A stretch of 64,000 nt of DNA from Bacillota bacterium. Its GTDB lineage: Bacteria; Bacillota; Sulfobacillia; Sulfobacillales; Sulfobacillaceae. The stretch covers positions 248,001 through 312,000 of the forward strand of contig JAPNUO010000002.1 in NCBI GenBank assembly GCA_026627065.1, in the 5' to 3' direction. The notes beneath the pieces were generated by a model, which did not search any database, was not told the origin of the DNA, and worked only from the letters and a program-made list of their open reading frames with translations. Made by a program: the position numbers and the translations under genes. Shown piece by piece: positions 35,364 to 44,937 of this stretch (positions are counted from its first letter, which is position 1; the number at the start of each line of letters is the position of its first letter).

Positions 35364-35401
35364 GGCATTGTTTTGCGCGAGGTCGCAAAGGGGGCGATAG
35401 C

Positions 35402-36025
35402 GTGGTCTTGGTGGATGTCTTCGTGGGCGGCGCCATTCGCGATTACGACGACGGCAACATCATCTGGACCGCGGCCTCTTTGATCCGATCGCAGGGGACG
35501 GTGATGCTCTTTGACGAGGGCACATTTCAACAGCGTTTTACGGTCAAGCGGCGTCTGGAAGCGTTGGGTATACAGCGCCGCGATGTTCACCGGGTGGTGC
35601 TGTCGCATTTGCATTGGGACCATGTGTTGAATTTGGAGATGCTCCGTGAAGCGGAGTTTGGGCTGACGTGTGCGGAATGGGACTGTGTCCGGCGACAACC
35701 CGGGCGCGATACGGCAACTCCGCGATGCTTGGGGGCCGCGCTTGAGAGTCAGGTGTCGGTGACGATGGCGGACGCAGTCGACTGGGCCGGCGATGTTCAT
35801 GTCTGCCCGGTTGCTGGCCACACGGTGGGCCGTGTCATGTTGGTGGGCGATGCCCTCTCCAATGAGGAATCATGGCTGGGCGGCTCTCCCGACCCCATTT
35901 TTTACAGCCGCGAAGAGGCGCGTTGTTCTCTGGCCTACATGGTGGCCCATAGCGATGTGATCGTCCCTGGCCATGGGGAGCCGTTTTTTACCAACACCGG
36001 CCTTCCGGCGGGGCGGACGTTTTGA
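35402..36025 (+). CDS. Metallo-beta-lactamase-fold hydrolase
   Basis: 207 residues. LSHLHWDHVLNLEML is the HxHxDH metal motif; a later CPVAGHTVGRV, VGDALS and VPGHGEPF complete the site. It is short for the family. AAGGGGG lies 8 bases before GTG 35402. It follows the second SDR by 38 bases in the catabolic cluster; it could open a lactone or hydrolyse a thioester there, which is inference. Confidence 0.82.
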   Translation: MVLVDVFVGGAIRDYDDGNIIWTAASLIRSQGTVMLFDEGTFQQRFTVKRRLEALGIQRRDVHRVVLSHLHWDHVLNLEMLREAEFGLTCAEWDCVRRQPGRDTATPRCLGAALESQVSVTMADAVDWAGDVHVCPVAGHTVGRVMLVGDALSNEESWLGGSPDPIFYSREEARCSLAYMVAHSDVIVPGHGEPFFTNTGLPAGRTF

Positions 36026-36428
36026 GTTGGGCTGAGAGAGCGTCCCTATTGGCGGCATGAAGGAAAAGCGGCATAGGCCGCAAAGGGGGGCACGAGGGGA
36101 TCGATGAGTTCCTGGAAACCCAATACGTCTCGGCGCGGTGGTAGACGGGGCGGGTGATACGGGACTAAAGGCGTGGGACCACGAAAGCATTCATTGTTAC
36201 AATCTTGGAGCAGCGTGTCTTTATGCGTTCGCGTCGTGCGTCACGGGGTCCCGTCTCTGGAGGCCAGAGCGAATGCGGCGCAGCGGGCAGTCCCGGAGGA
36301 AGCGGGAAGCCGGCGGGGCACCCGCCCGTAAGACCGGCGCCTCCACCCGGCAACGGGTGGATGTTGGGAACAGTTTTCTATGTTCCTGGCAACGGTGAAA
36401 AACATGGCGGATAGCGAGGGATGGGATC
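36026..36428. other. Intergenic region with a small GNRA-type hairpin
   Basis: About 400 bases between the hydrolase and the CoA ligase. No convincing gene on either strand. At 36343-36360 there is a perfect 7-bp stem CCACCCG/CGGGTGG closed by a GCAA tetraloop. Otherwise nothing recognised. Confidence 0.5.
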
Positions 36429-38012
36429 ATGACGTTGTGGCGTTATCACTGGCCCGAAGTGGCCGATTTGATAGAGGTAAACCAGGCTGGGGAGTGGGCT
36501 TACCCACAGTTAGATCGCACCGATATTGTCCATGCCTTTTATCGCCTAGCCATGGAGAACAGCCAGCGGCTTTCTTTGCGCCAAGACAGCGACGACTGGT
36601 CTTATGAGCGGTTGATACGGGCAATCAGTAGAATGGCGACCCACTTGCGCCAGGAGGGAATTGGAGCGGGGGACCGGGTAGCGCTGGTGTTGCCCAACTC
36701 GATTGAGTTTGTTGTCGCCTTTTTTGCGACGTTATGGGTAGGTGCCATGGCTGTCCCCTTGAATCCGGGTCTTGGCCCCGAAGAATTTCGCCGGGTGTTA
36801 ACCGATGCCAGCCCGCGCATGCTGTTGTATCTGGCGGACATCGTCCCTGAGCTCGCCGTGCCAGCCGACTGTCAAGTCCTCGGGCTGGATCGCCGGACGT
36901 GGTCCATCGCAGGTAATGAGATCTCAGAACCCGCCGGAGCCAACCCTGATCGCGTGGCGGTGATTCTCTATACCTCGGGTACTGCCGGGAACCCCAAAGG
37001 GGTGATGCTCACGCATCGCAACATCTTAACCTCCGTGACATCGTACCAGCGAATCTTTCATCTCCATACCGACGACCGCACGCTCATTGTCGTACCGCTA
37101 TTTCACGTGACTGGCCTCATAGGACAGTTGCTCGCAGTTCTTCTCAGTGGCGGCGCCGCGGTACTGGTTCGGAAATATCACGCCAGTGACTTCATGGATC
37201 TCCTGTATCGGCAAGACATCACCTTTCTCTTTACCGTCCCGACTATTTTAACCCTGGCATTTTTGCGCGATAAGGGGTGGGCGGTGCCGCAGCGCCTTAG
37301 GATTCTTGCCTCGGGTGGTGCGCCGATTGCTCCGGCCTTGATTGCCCAGATTCAGGAGACGTTGCCGGATTGCGCCTTTTACAATACTTACGGAATGACC
37401 GAAGTGGCGTCGCCGGCCACCATCTTGCGCCCGGCTGACTGGGCGCAGCACCCGTCCTCTGTAGGGTTGCCGGTGCCCGGCATGACCATGCGCATTATGG
37501 ATATCAACGAGCACAAACCGTTAGCCGTGAACGAGGTGGGGGAACTCTGGATGCGGGGACCCATGGTGACGCCCGGCTATTGGAATCGCCCCGAGGTGAC
37601 GGCAGAGACAGTCAAAGACGGCTGGTTGCGGTCCGGAGACTTGGCGTCCATTGATGCCGCCGGTTACGTGACCATTCACGGGCGGATGAAGGACATGATT
37701 AATCGCGGCGGCGAAAAAGTCTACCCCATAGATGTGGAGGGGCCGCTCGGAGAACATCCGGCCGTCATGGAGGTGGCCGTGTACGGGGTGCCGGACGCGG
37801 TATGGGGGGAGCACGTGGCCTGTGCACTGAGTTTGAAACCGGGGTTGACGGCGACTGCGGAGGAACTCTGCGGCTGGCTGGAATCGCGCGTAGCGCGCTT
37901 TAAAATCCCGACGGAATACCGCCTTTGGCATGAGCTGCCGCGCAACGCGAATGGCAAGATTGATAAAAGGCGTCTGCAGGAAGCGCATGAACTCACCCCG
38001 TTATTGCCGTAA
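36429..38012 (+). CDS. AMP-dependent acyl-CoA synthetase/ligase
   Basis: 527 residues of the ANL superfamily. P-loop ILYTSGTAGNPKGVMLTH near residue 180, YGMTEVASP near residue 322, SGDLASIDAAGYVTIHGR (core motif) near residue 405, hinge MKDMINRGGEKVYP and the catalytic lysine in RNANGKIDKR near the C-terminus. It activates a carboxylic acid to its CoA thioester via an acyl-adenylate. GAGGGA seven bases before ATG 36429. As part of the LacI-linked cluster it would supply acyl-CoA to the thiolase and dehydrogenases. Fatty, aromatic and terpenoid acids are all possible. Confidence 0.92.
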   Translation: MTLWRYHWPEVADLIEVNQAGEWAYPQLDRTDIVHAFYRLAMENSQRLSLRQDSDDWSYERLIRAISRMATHLRQEGIGAGDRVALVLPNSIEFVVAFFATLWVGAMAVPLNPGLGPEEFRRVLTDASPRMLLYLADIVPELAVPADCQVLGLDRRTWSIAGNEISEPAGANPDRVAVILYTSGTAGNPKGVMLTHRNILTSVTSYQRIFHLHTDDRTLIVVPLFHVTGLIGQLLAVLLSGGAAVLVRKYHASDFMDLLYRQDITFLFTVPTILTLAFLRDKGWAVPQRLRILASGGAPIAPALIAQIQETLPDCAFYNTYGMTEVASPATILRPADWAQHPSSVGLPVPGMTMRIMDINEHKPLAVNEVGELWMRGPMVTPGYWNRPEVTAETVKDGWLRSGDLASIDAAGYVTIHGRMKDMINRGGEKVYPIDVEGPLGEHPAVMEVAVYGVPDAVWGEHVACALSLKPGLTATAEELCGWLESRVARFKIPTEYRLWHELPRNANGKIDKRRLQEAHELTPLLP

Positions 38013-38995
38013 CAGACGGTAATGCGAGAAATCATGTGCGTCTGAGGGCAATGCCGAGGATCCGCTGAACAATGGAAGATAGTAAGCGGGGTGTCTTGAC
38101 CCCTTCTTCGGTTAGTGGTGTTCAGCGGTAGTGGGATCGCCAGGAAGACCCAGACTGAGATAAGAAAGCTCCTTCAAGAGTCGAACCGCACAGTGCTAAA
38201 GAGCGGGCAACAAATATGCCTTGTCGCGTGAATCCGATGATGGTTGCCTGGCTGCGAGGTTGACCGCGGCTGATTGCCGTTTTTGGTCACTGGTCCACGG
38301 CCCAGTCTGGTGCGTTGTATCACACCGTCGGTTGTCGACGACTATCCGCAGAGTTGACATATTGCCAGTGCTTCGTTATGGCGACGCCTCATGGTTTATC
38401 CCTCCGTCCACAGTCTTATTGCCTCGCTCAACGATATCGCGATATTGTGTAGGTGCCATTAACGAAAGGTCAGGGCTTCGTGAAGGTGAGCTTCGCAATG
38501 CCAAACACCGGCCTCAGGTTGAGAAGGCCGAATGATTCGTCAACGCGAGGCGCGAGACGGTAGCTTCGCCGGTCGCAACGCTGCCGGGCGCGATGGGCAA
38601 TCAGGATTTTTCGCGCTGTGGGACACGTATGCGCCGAGCGGACGATGCTGGAGGCCTGTAGCCCGCGCGCGATGGAATCCAGAGCGATTGTGCGGTCCTG
38701 GGGCATAGGCCTCTGGTTCGCCCGCCGGCAGCGGCCTTGGCGCCGACCAGACGTTAGCACGTGTCCCGAGGCGCGGATGATTCTGTTCCACCCAAGCATC
38801 GTCGGCACCGCGAAGTGTGTCGGCGCGGCAAAAGCGCGATCGATGAGGAAAATCCCGGGACCGCCACGCGTAGGGCTTTAGGAGGGGGGGGAGAACGCCC
38901 CATGTTTCTAGCGGGATGAAAGACCTTCTGATATTTCCGGATTTTGGAACATGTGATTAACTGGAAGCAGAACTTGGCGAGGCGGGGGGAACTTT
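38013..38995. other. Long intergenic stretch, probably decayed sequence
   Basis: 983 bases without an intact gene. Short frames occur on both strands with stop codons and no matching ribosome-binding sites. I found no recognisable transposase, inverted repeat or RNA gene. The uneven composition suggests degraded former coding sequence. Confidence 0.5.
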
Positions 38996-40174
38996 ATGGG
39001 AATAGACATTCGGCAGATTGTCAACCGTGCGGAACTGGAAGCATGTTACGACCTTTGGGGCGCCGTGTTTAACGAAGGCCGGGCGTTTTTTCAGCAGCGG
39101 TTGGATGCGGATCGTACCTACCGACTAGACACCACCTGGGCCGCCTGGGTTGACGGAGTGATGGCGGCAGCGATTCAAATCTTTCCCTTTTGGGTGCGCT
39201 ATGGCGTGGCCACCGTGCGGGTTGCGGGGATTGGCAGCGTGGCCACTCGGCCCGAATACCGCCATCGGGGATTGGCCCAGGCTATTTTGCGCCAGCAGCT
39301 GTCATGGATGAAAGCCCACGACTATCCCCTCGCTCTCCTTTACACCCATCTTCCGGGATTTTACGCCCAGCTGGGGTGGATACCCTTTCGGGAAGGCGAG
39401 AGCTACCGGTATCTTCCGGGCCAGGTGTTGGCAGAAAAAGCGCCGCCGATTTCGGTCGATGTGGGTGACCTAGGGCGCGATGCTCCCGTTTTGCGTGCCA
39501 TTTACGATGACTTTTCCGCTCAGGTGCCGTTCAGCCGCGTAAGGTCGGCCGCGTTTTGGGAGGATATGCGACGCTGGACTGCGACCAGCAACATGACCGT
39601 CTTTATTGCCAAAATGGGAGAGGCGCCGGTGGGCTATCTCTTGGCGCGGGAACGACCAACCTGGCAAGAGCCGGCCATCGAGTGCGCTTACACAGCGCGA
39701 GGCCAACACTCGGCCCTGCCCCTCCTTCAGGCGTATCTTCGCCACAGCCACAGAACCGCCCCGTTGACTTTGCGTCTGCCGAAAGGGCATGCCCTCGCCC
39801 GTTATGGGACGCCAACGTCCGACGCGTCGGGGGCCATGTGGCGGCTGGTGCTTCCTCTGTCAGCGCTGCAGCAATTGCAGCCCGAATTCAATCGGCGTTG
39901 GCTCGCCGAGCCCACCGCAGTTTCTACCGCGCTTGCCTTGGCCGTCGGATCCCAAATTCTCTGCTGTTTTGACGCGAGCCCTGACGGACTCGACATTCGG
40001 GCTCAGGATTGCGGCCGCCTTTCGGCCGAGGCCATCGTGTCGCTCACCGACGCCCAGTGTGCCGCTCTCTTGCTTTTTGGGGCGGATCCCCAGTCGCCGG
40101 CTTTTTCTCACCGTCTTTTCCAAATCTTGTTTCCGCCCACCGTGCCCTTCTTATGGGATCTTGACCACTTTTGA
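38996..40174 (+). CDS. GNAT acetyltransferase of the Eis type
   Basis: 392 residues. The first GNAT domain has the acetyl-CoA loop VATRPEYRHRGLAQAIL near residue 82 and LLYTHLPGFYAQLGW; a second degenerate GNAT domain and an SCP2-like C-terminal domain follow, the three-part layout and length of Eis proteins. Eis enzymes acetylate amines such as aminoglycosides, polyamines or protein lysines. ATG 38996 follows GGCGGGGGGAA. No linked gene explains its target. Confidence 0.83.
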   Translation: MGIDIRQIVNRAELEACYDLWGAVFNEGRAFFQQRLDADRTYRLDTTWAAWVDGVMAAAIQIFPFWVRYGVATVRVAGIGSVATRPEYRHRGLAQAILRQQLSWMKAHDYPLALLYTHLPGFYAQLGWIPFREGESYRYLPGQVLAEKAPPISVDVGDLGRDAPVLRAIYDDFSAQVPFSRVRSAAFWEDMRRWTATSNMTVFIAKMGEAPVGYLLARERPTWQEPAIECAYTARGQHSALPLLQAYLRHSHRTAPLTLRLPKGHALARYGTPTSDASGAMWRLVLPLSALQQLQPEFNRRWLAEPTAVSTALALAVGSQILCCFDASPDGLDIRAQDCGRLSAEAIVSLTDAQCAALLLFGADPQSPAFSHRLFQILFPPTVPFLWDLDHF

Positions 40175-40199
40175 CGCCTCCCCGGGAATTCGCAAGGGT

Positions 40200-41360
40200 T
40201 TATGAGTTCGCCTGGTTGATGTCGTAAACGACTTGCCCGCGAATGATGGTTTTGGCGACTCGGCTTTTGTACTCAAACGGATGTCCGTCCCAAATGACCA
40301 CGTCGCCGTCTTTGCCGGGATCGAGGGATCCTAGGCGGTCGGCCACTCCTGAGAGTTCGGCTGGGGTCAGGGTAATGGCTCGGATCGCCTCTTGTTCGTC
40401 CATCCCTTCGCGGACAGCGAGGGCGGCGCTCACCACCAAATATTGCTCCGGCACGACCGGATGGTCGGTGATGATGGAGACTTTGACGCCGTGTTTGGCT
40501 AAAATGCCCGGCGTTTTAAAGGAGCGGCCGCGCACTTCGACTTTGACGCGGGCCACTAAGGCCGGCCCGCAGGATACCGGCACATTGTAGCGAAGCAGGT
40601 CGTCAACCACTTTATACGCTTCGGTGCCGTGCTCGATGATTTGGTTGACGCCGAATTCGTGGCCGATGCGGAGCGCGGCGAGAATGTCGTCTGCCGTATG
40701 GGCGTGGGTGCGCAGCGGAATATCCCGGTTGAGCACCATGACTAAGGCGTCCAAATCCAAATTGCGCCGGTGGTCGGGATCTTTTTCGAGCTCGTGGCGG
40801 TAGGCGAGAGCGTCGTAAAACGCTTGGCGCATGACCTTGGCGACGCCGAGTCGGGTAGAGGGCATCTTGTTTTTTTCGCCGTAGACCCTTTTGGGGTTTT
40901 CTCCCATGGCACTTTTCAGGCCGGACGGGGCCTTCAAGATCATCTCGTCAATCGTACGGCCCCATAGGTGCAAGGTGGCTCCCTGGCCACCGATGACATT
41001 GCCGCTGCCCGGAGTAATCCACGCTGCCGTAATTCCGCCTTCAATGGCGTCGCGCAGGGCCACGTCGGCGGTGTTAAAGGCATCGATCACCCTTACTCCC
41101 GGCGTCACCGGATCCGTCATCTCGTTGCCGTCGGCGGCCGCCCGCCCTTCCCCGTCGGCGAAGACGCCGAGATGGGAGTGAGAGTCGATGAAGCCCGGGA
41201 ATATGTATTGTCCGGTGGCGTCGATGACCGGGCACTCTGGCGGAATGGCGACATCCTGGCCGACCGCCACAATCTTTCCGTCATCGCCGATGAGGACGGT
41301 GCCGTTGGGAATTGCGCCGTGGGAGACAGTTTCGAGTCGGCCTCCCTGGATAGCTAGCAT
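40200..41360 (-). CDS. Amidohydrolase (imidazolonepropionase-like)
   Basis: 386 residues. FIDSHSHLGVF carries the first two metal-binding histidines, THAHTADDI and IIEHGTEAYKV the later ones and the final Asp lies in SIITDHPVVP. The ends LDPGKDGDVVIWDG are typical of amidohydrolases with a small beta-sandwich. Cytoplasmic metal hydrolase of unknown cyclic amide or related substrate. ATG 41360, nine bases after AGGAGG, is the start; the in-frame TTG 41369 touches that site. Single-gene unit converging with the Eis-like gene. Confidence 0.87.
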   Translation of the reverse strand: MLAIQGGRLETVSHGAIPNGTVLIGDDGKIVAVGQDVAIPPECPVIDATGQYIFPGFIDSHSHLGVFADGEGRAAADGNEMTDPVTPGVRVIDAFNTADVALRDAIEGGITAAWITPGSGNVIGGQGATLHLWGRTIDEMILKAPSGLKSAMGENPKRVYGEKNKMPSTRLGVAKVMRQAFYDALAYRHELEKDPDHRRNLDLDALVMVLNRDIPLRTHAHTADDILAALRIGHEFGVNQIIEHGTEAYKVVDDLLRYNVPVSCGPALVARVKVEVRGRSFKTPGILAKHGVKVSIITDHPVVPEQYLVVSAALAVREGMDEQEAIRAITLTPAELSGVADRLGSLDPGKDGDVVIWDGHPFEYKSRVAKTIIRGQVVYDINQANS

Positions 41361-41569
41361 CTCTGACAACCTCCTGAAGATTTTTCTCTATTGTAAAGGT
41401 TTCCGACCGCAAGCGGTCGCGGGATCAGAGAATGGCCGGAAAAGGACCAGGTCTCGGCCCTAAAAATTTGGCCCAGGGTGTGGAGATCCCGTATTCTGGA
41501 TGTAACTCAACCGAGGTTCATCCAAGAATCAATCGTTATTCCTCTGAGGCCACGACGAGGTGGGCAATC

Positions 41570-43681
41570 ATGGACATGACGTTATTTGTACCGGATACCG
41601 AATCTTTGTCTTCTTTGGCGACTGTGTACCGTCGCAGTGTTTTTCCGCACGTGCAGGCCTATTGCCCTGCGATTGACCCCCGTGCACTTGGAACTGACAG
41701 CGCCTTAGGCATGATCTTGCAGAGGGTCACCGGAGGCGCCACCATTTCCGTGGACTACGTCTTGGTCGCCGACAAAACGCCAGAAAGACTCGCTCCTTTG
41801 AGCTCCTTTCCGCAGGATCGTGTGATCGTGGCGGAAGAGCTGGAGCGAGCCTATAGCGAGTGGATGAGGACCCAATACTTCCCGCGCAATGCCACGGTTC
41901 ATCTTTACTCGCCGGAGGGGCTGATGCCACCCGCAATGTTGACGGATTCCGTGTTCATAGAGGTGGTCGGAAGCTGCCAAGCAGATTTCTTCGTACGGGA
42001 GATTAATCGCCAGCGGCCACACTTGGGGTACCAGGTCAAGGCCGCATTGGTGACCAAGAACCACCCGACGGAACGCCTTCCAGTGCGGGGAGAACGGCCG
42101 GATTGCCGCATCGTCCTGCCGCCTTTTCGGTATATGCACCCGAAGACCATGGACGATTTTTACCGCATTACCGACTACGACGCATTTTTCGAGGAGACGG
42201 TGCGCCATGTCGAGCGATATCTGGAAAGCACCGTGTCGGACGAGATTCCGCACTTTGTGGTGGGGTTCATTGAACCCGTCGTTAATCCGCTAGGGATCTT
42301 TTTTCAGGACGCGGACTTGAGTAACGTCAAGTATTTTGTCCGCGCGTTGAATGATCACATGCGCGAATGGTGCCGGACGCAATCCCAGGCATTTTTTGTT
42401 GACGGCGATGGCCTCGCGTCGGCGGTGGGGAAGGTGCATGTGGACGAGACTCCGGTGACCTTTGTCGGGCATCGAAGCCCGTTGGATCCGTTTGACGACT
42501 GGATTGAGGGGCAAAATCCGCTGACGCCCTGGGGAGTGTCGATCAGTTTTCAGTCCCGGGTGCCGGAATATTATGTCATGCTCTTGCGCGAGGTGCTATT
42601 GCGCCTTCATGTGCTTCGTCGCCGCGAACATCAGGTGAAGCTCGTGATAGTCGATTTGGACAATACCTTGTGGCGCGGGCGCGTTACGGACGGACAGCTG
42701 GGCCATTTTCACATGCGCTACAGCGGGATCATCGAGGCACTGAACATCCTGAAGCGCCGCGGTATTTTATTGGCCATTGCTAGCAAAAACGACGAAGGTT
42801 TTGTCGAAAGCCATTGGTCGGAGATTTTTGAGACAATGGGCCCCGAACCGAGCGGAACCACGCTTTCACTCTCAGATTTTGTCAGCGTCAAGATCAACTT
42901 CCGTCCGAAGTCGCAGAACATCCGCGACATTCTTCACGAAACCAATATTTTGCCCGAGCACACCGTTTTTATTGACGACAACCCCCTTGAGCGCGAAGAA
43001 GTGATTCGCGCGTTTCCCACCCTGCGTGTCCTGGGGAGCGAACTCAATTACCTCCGCCGCGAACTGCTATACAGTCCCTATACCCAAAAGGCGGTGCTGA
43101 CCGAAGAAGATCGGTTTCGCACGGAAAGCACCCGATCGCGCCTGGCGTTGCTTAAGCATGCCGATGATGGGCAGTTTCTGTCGGAGCTGCACTTGACGGT
43201 GTTGGTTTCGCGTTTGCAAGGATCCGATGCGGCGCGCATGGCGCGAGCCTTTGAGCTTTTTAACAAAACCAACCAGTGGAATTTAAACGGCCGGCGCATG
43301 ACGGACGCGGAGTTTCGGCAGGCAGTCGCGGAATCTCGAGTTTTCGTAGGAGAAGTCCGGGACGCCCACACCAACCACGGTCTCGTGAGCGTCGCCGTTG
43401 CGCACGGACACCAGGTCACCGGGATGGTGCTCAGCTGCCGGGTCATCGGTTTTCAAGTGGAACACGCCATGTTTCATGCGCTCTTTACTCAACTTGGAGC
43501 GGATGGGCTTGTCCTAGACGTCAGCGACACCGGGCGTAACAAGGCCGCGCTGGATTTTGTGTCGCGCCACGCCGCATGCCGGGACGGCACCTGGACGCTC
43601 CCGGTTCTCGAACTCCCTTCGCATATCCGTCTGGTGTCTCCCCAGACCGTGGCCCAAGTCGAGAGGGAAAATCACGGCTAA
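41570..43681 (+). CDS. FkbH-like HAD-superfamily protein
   Basis: 703 residues. Residues 1-340 form an unusual N-terminal part of the SGNH-like type often found in FkbH proteins. The HAD-IIIC phosphatase-like domain starts near residue 357 with VIVDLDNTLWRGRV (the DxDxT-type nucleophile), then IASKNDEGFV and VFIDDNPLEREEV near residue 465. A GNAT-like C-terminal domain has LFNKTNQWNLNGRR. FkbH enzymes load glyceryl groups from 1,3-bisphosphoglycerate in polyketide pathways; relatives occur in surface-glycan and flagellar loci. ATG 41570 has GAGGTG seven bases before it. It directly precedes flagellin, so a role in flagellin modification is plausible but inferred. Confidence 0.85.
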   Translation: MDMTLFVPDTESLSSLATVYRRSVFPHVQAYCPAIDPRALGTDSALGMILQRVTGGATISVDYVLVADKTPERLAPLSSFPQDRVIVAEELERAYSEWMRTQYFPRNATVHLYSPEGLMPPAMLTDSVFIEVVGSCQADFFVREINRQRPHLGYQVKAALVTKNHPTERLPVRGERPDCRIVLPPFRYMHPKTMDDFYRITDYDAFFEETVRHVERYLESTVSDEIPHFVVGFIEPVVNPLGIFFQDADLSNVKYFVRALNDHMREWCRTQSQAFFVDGDGLASAVGKVHVDETPVTFVGHRSPLDPFDDWIEGQNPLTPWGVSISFQSRVPEYYVMLLREVLLRLHVLRRREHQVKLVIVDLDNTLWRGRVTDGQLGHFHMRYSGIIEALNILKRRGILLAIASKNDEGFVESHWSEIFETMGPEPSGTTLSLSDFVSVKINFRPKSQNIRDILHETNILPEHTVFIDDNPLEREEVIRAFPTLRVLGSELNYLRRELLYSPYTQKAVLTEEDRFRTESTRSRLALLKHADDGQFLSELHLTVLVSRLQGSDAARMARAFELFNKTNQWNLNGRRMTDAEFRQAVAESRVFVGEVRDAHTNHGLVSVAVAHGHQVTGMVLSCRVIGFQVEHAMFHALFTQLGADGLVLDVSDTGRNKAALDFVSRHAACRDGTWTLPVLELPSHIRLVSPQTVAQVERENHG

Positions 43682-43729
43682 AATTTGGGCATGATGGATA
43701 TTCGTGCTATCATGACCCTGGGATTGCCC

Positions 43730-43748
43730 CCCCGACAGGAGGTCGGGG
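43730..43748 (+). promoter_or_regulatory. Flagellin leader hairpin with AGGAG loop (candidate CsrA site)
   Basis: A perfect 7-bp stem (43730-43736 with 43742-43748) presents AGGAG in a 5-base loop, 24 bases before ATG 43773. The ribosome-binding site AAGGAGGATG at 43759-43768 offers a second GGA. Two GGA sites, one in a hairpin loop and one on the ribosome-binding site, are how CsrA represses hag translation in Bacillus subtilis. There is no T run, so it is not a terminator. Confidence 0.6.
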
Positions 43749-43772
43749 ACTCAAAATCAAGGAGGATGCACG

Positions 43773-44921
43773 ATGTACATCAACACGAATGTCGCGGCGC
43801 TTTTTGCGCAAAACTCGCTGAACAACACCCAGAACACCCTCAACACCCTTCAGCAAGAATTGTCCACAGGCTTGCAGATCAATTCTCCCGCCGACAATCC
43901 ATCGGGTTTGGCCATTGCCACCCTCATGCAGGGGGAAATTGGAGGAATCAACGCGGCGGTGAACAATGCCACCCAAGCTACCAACTTCCTTAATGTGGCC
44001 AACGGTGGCATGCAGACGGATGTGCAGATTGTCCAGGAAATCCAGCAACTGGCGGTGCAGGCGTCGAACAGCACCAACAATGCCCAAGACAGCCAGGACA
44101 TTCAGGACCAAATTAACCAGTTGTTGTCGTCCCTTGACAATGTCGCGCAGACATTAAACTACAATAACCAATTTGTCTTGAACCAAGGACCAACGGCGAC
44201 GGTAACGACGGCGAATTCTGTTGTCACCCAAGTGGAAGTGGGCGCGGACAGCGGTAACATCCCCGCAGGCGCTTACACCGTCTCCGTCGAGTATAATTCG
44301 ACCGTAAACGCGGATGTTGTTTCCGTCATCAACAGTGCGGGTTCGGTGATTGCAGCGGCCACGGTGTCAAACATCGGCACGACGGGTGTAGTGACCCTGC
44401 AGCTGGTGGCAGGTTCCAATCCGTCCACAACTGAAAGCTTTGCTATTACGGTCAATCAAGGGAGTGTGTCCAGCCTTTACAGCACGGCGGCCTATTCTGT
44501 GGGATTTTCGGTCACGGCAGGCACCGAATACACTTTCCAGACCGGGCCCAATCAGGGCAATGGCAACGAAACGACGGTCTACTTCGGCACCTTTAACAGC
44601 GCGACGCTCGGTCTCAACACCATTAACGTGAATTCCACTCAAGGCGCTCAGTACGCCATCACCCAGGCGCAGCAGGCGCTGGCCATGCTGACCAATGCCC
44701 AAGGCCAAGTGGGGGCCCAACTTGACCAACTAAACTACACCATCAGCAACCTGCAGACAGAGACGACCAACCTGCAGTCGTCGCAGTCCACCATTATGGA
44801 TGCCAACATGGCCACAGTGACGAGCCAGTTTGCCCAGGAGCAAATCTTGATGCAGACGGGCATTCAGGCGCTGACCACTGCCCAGCAGCTGCCGTCCTTG
44901 GTCCTGAAGCTCTTGAGCTAA
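43773..44921 (+). CDS. hag: Flagellin
   Basis: 382 residues. Conserved D0/D1 N-terminus (MYINTNVAALFAQNSLNN, LSTGLQINSPADNPSGLAIA) and C-terminus (FAQEQILMQTGIQALTTAQQLPSLVLKLL). The middle 200 residues are a variable, Thr/Ser/Asn-rich domain that would be surface-exposed and a likely glycosylation target. It polymerises into the flagellar filament after export by the flagellar type III system. AAGGAGG seven bases before ATG. The leader hairpin suggests CsrA-type control. Followed by FliD and FliS on the same strand. Confidence 0.95.
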   Translation: MYINTNVAALFAQNSLNNTQNTLNTLQQELSTGLQINSPADNPSGLAIATLMQGEIGGINAAVNNATQATNFLNVANGGMQTDVQIVQEIQQLAVQASNSTNNAQDSQDIQDQINQLLSSLDNVAQTLNYNNQFVLNQGPTATVTTANSVVTQVEVGADSGNIPAGAYTVSVEYNSTVNADVVSVINSAGSVIAAATVSNIGTTGVVTLQLVAGSNPSTTESFAITVNQGSVSSLYSTAAYSVGFSVTAGTEYTFQTGPNQGNGNETTVYFGTFNSATLGLNTINVNSTQGAQYAITQAQQALAMLTNAQGQVGAQLDQLNYTISNLQTETTNLQSSQSTIMDANMATVTSQFAQEQILMQTGIQALTTAQQLPSLVLKLLS

Positions 44922-44937
44922 GGTGAGCGTAAGAGGC

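Noticed and set aside
38100..38880. Degenerate transposase in the 38 kb gap
   Set aside because: No DDE or HUH motif, no terminal inverted repeats and no target duplication could be found.
43679..43705. Sigma-D promoter for flagellin
   Set aside because: TAAA is present, but no GCCGATAT-like -10 lies 14-16 bases downstream; GGATAT is at the wrong spacing.
43730..43748. Terminator for the FkbH-like gene
   Set aside because: The hairpin has no following T run and sits within the flagellin leader next to its ribosome-binding site; a regulatory role fits better.
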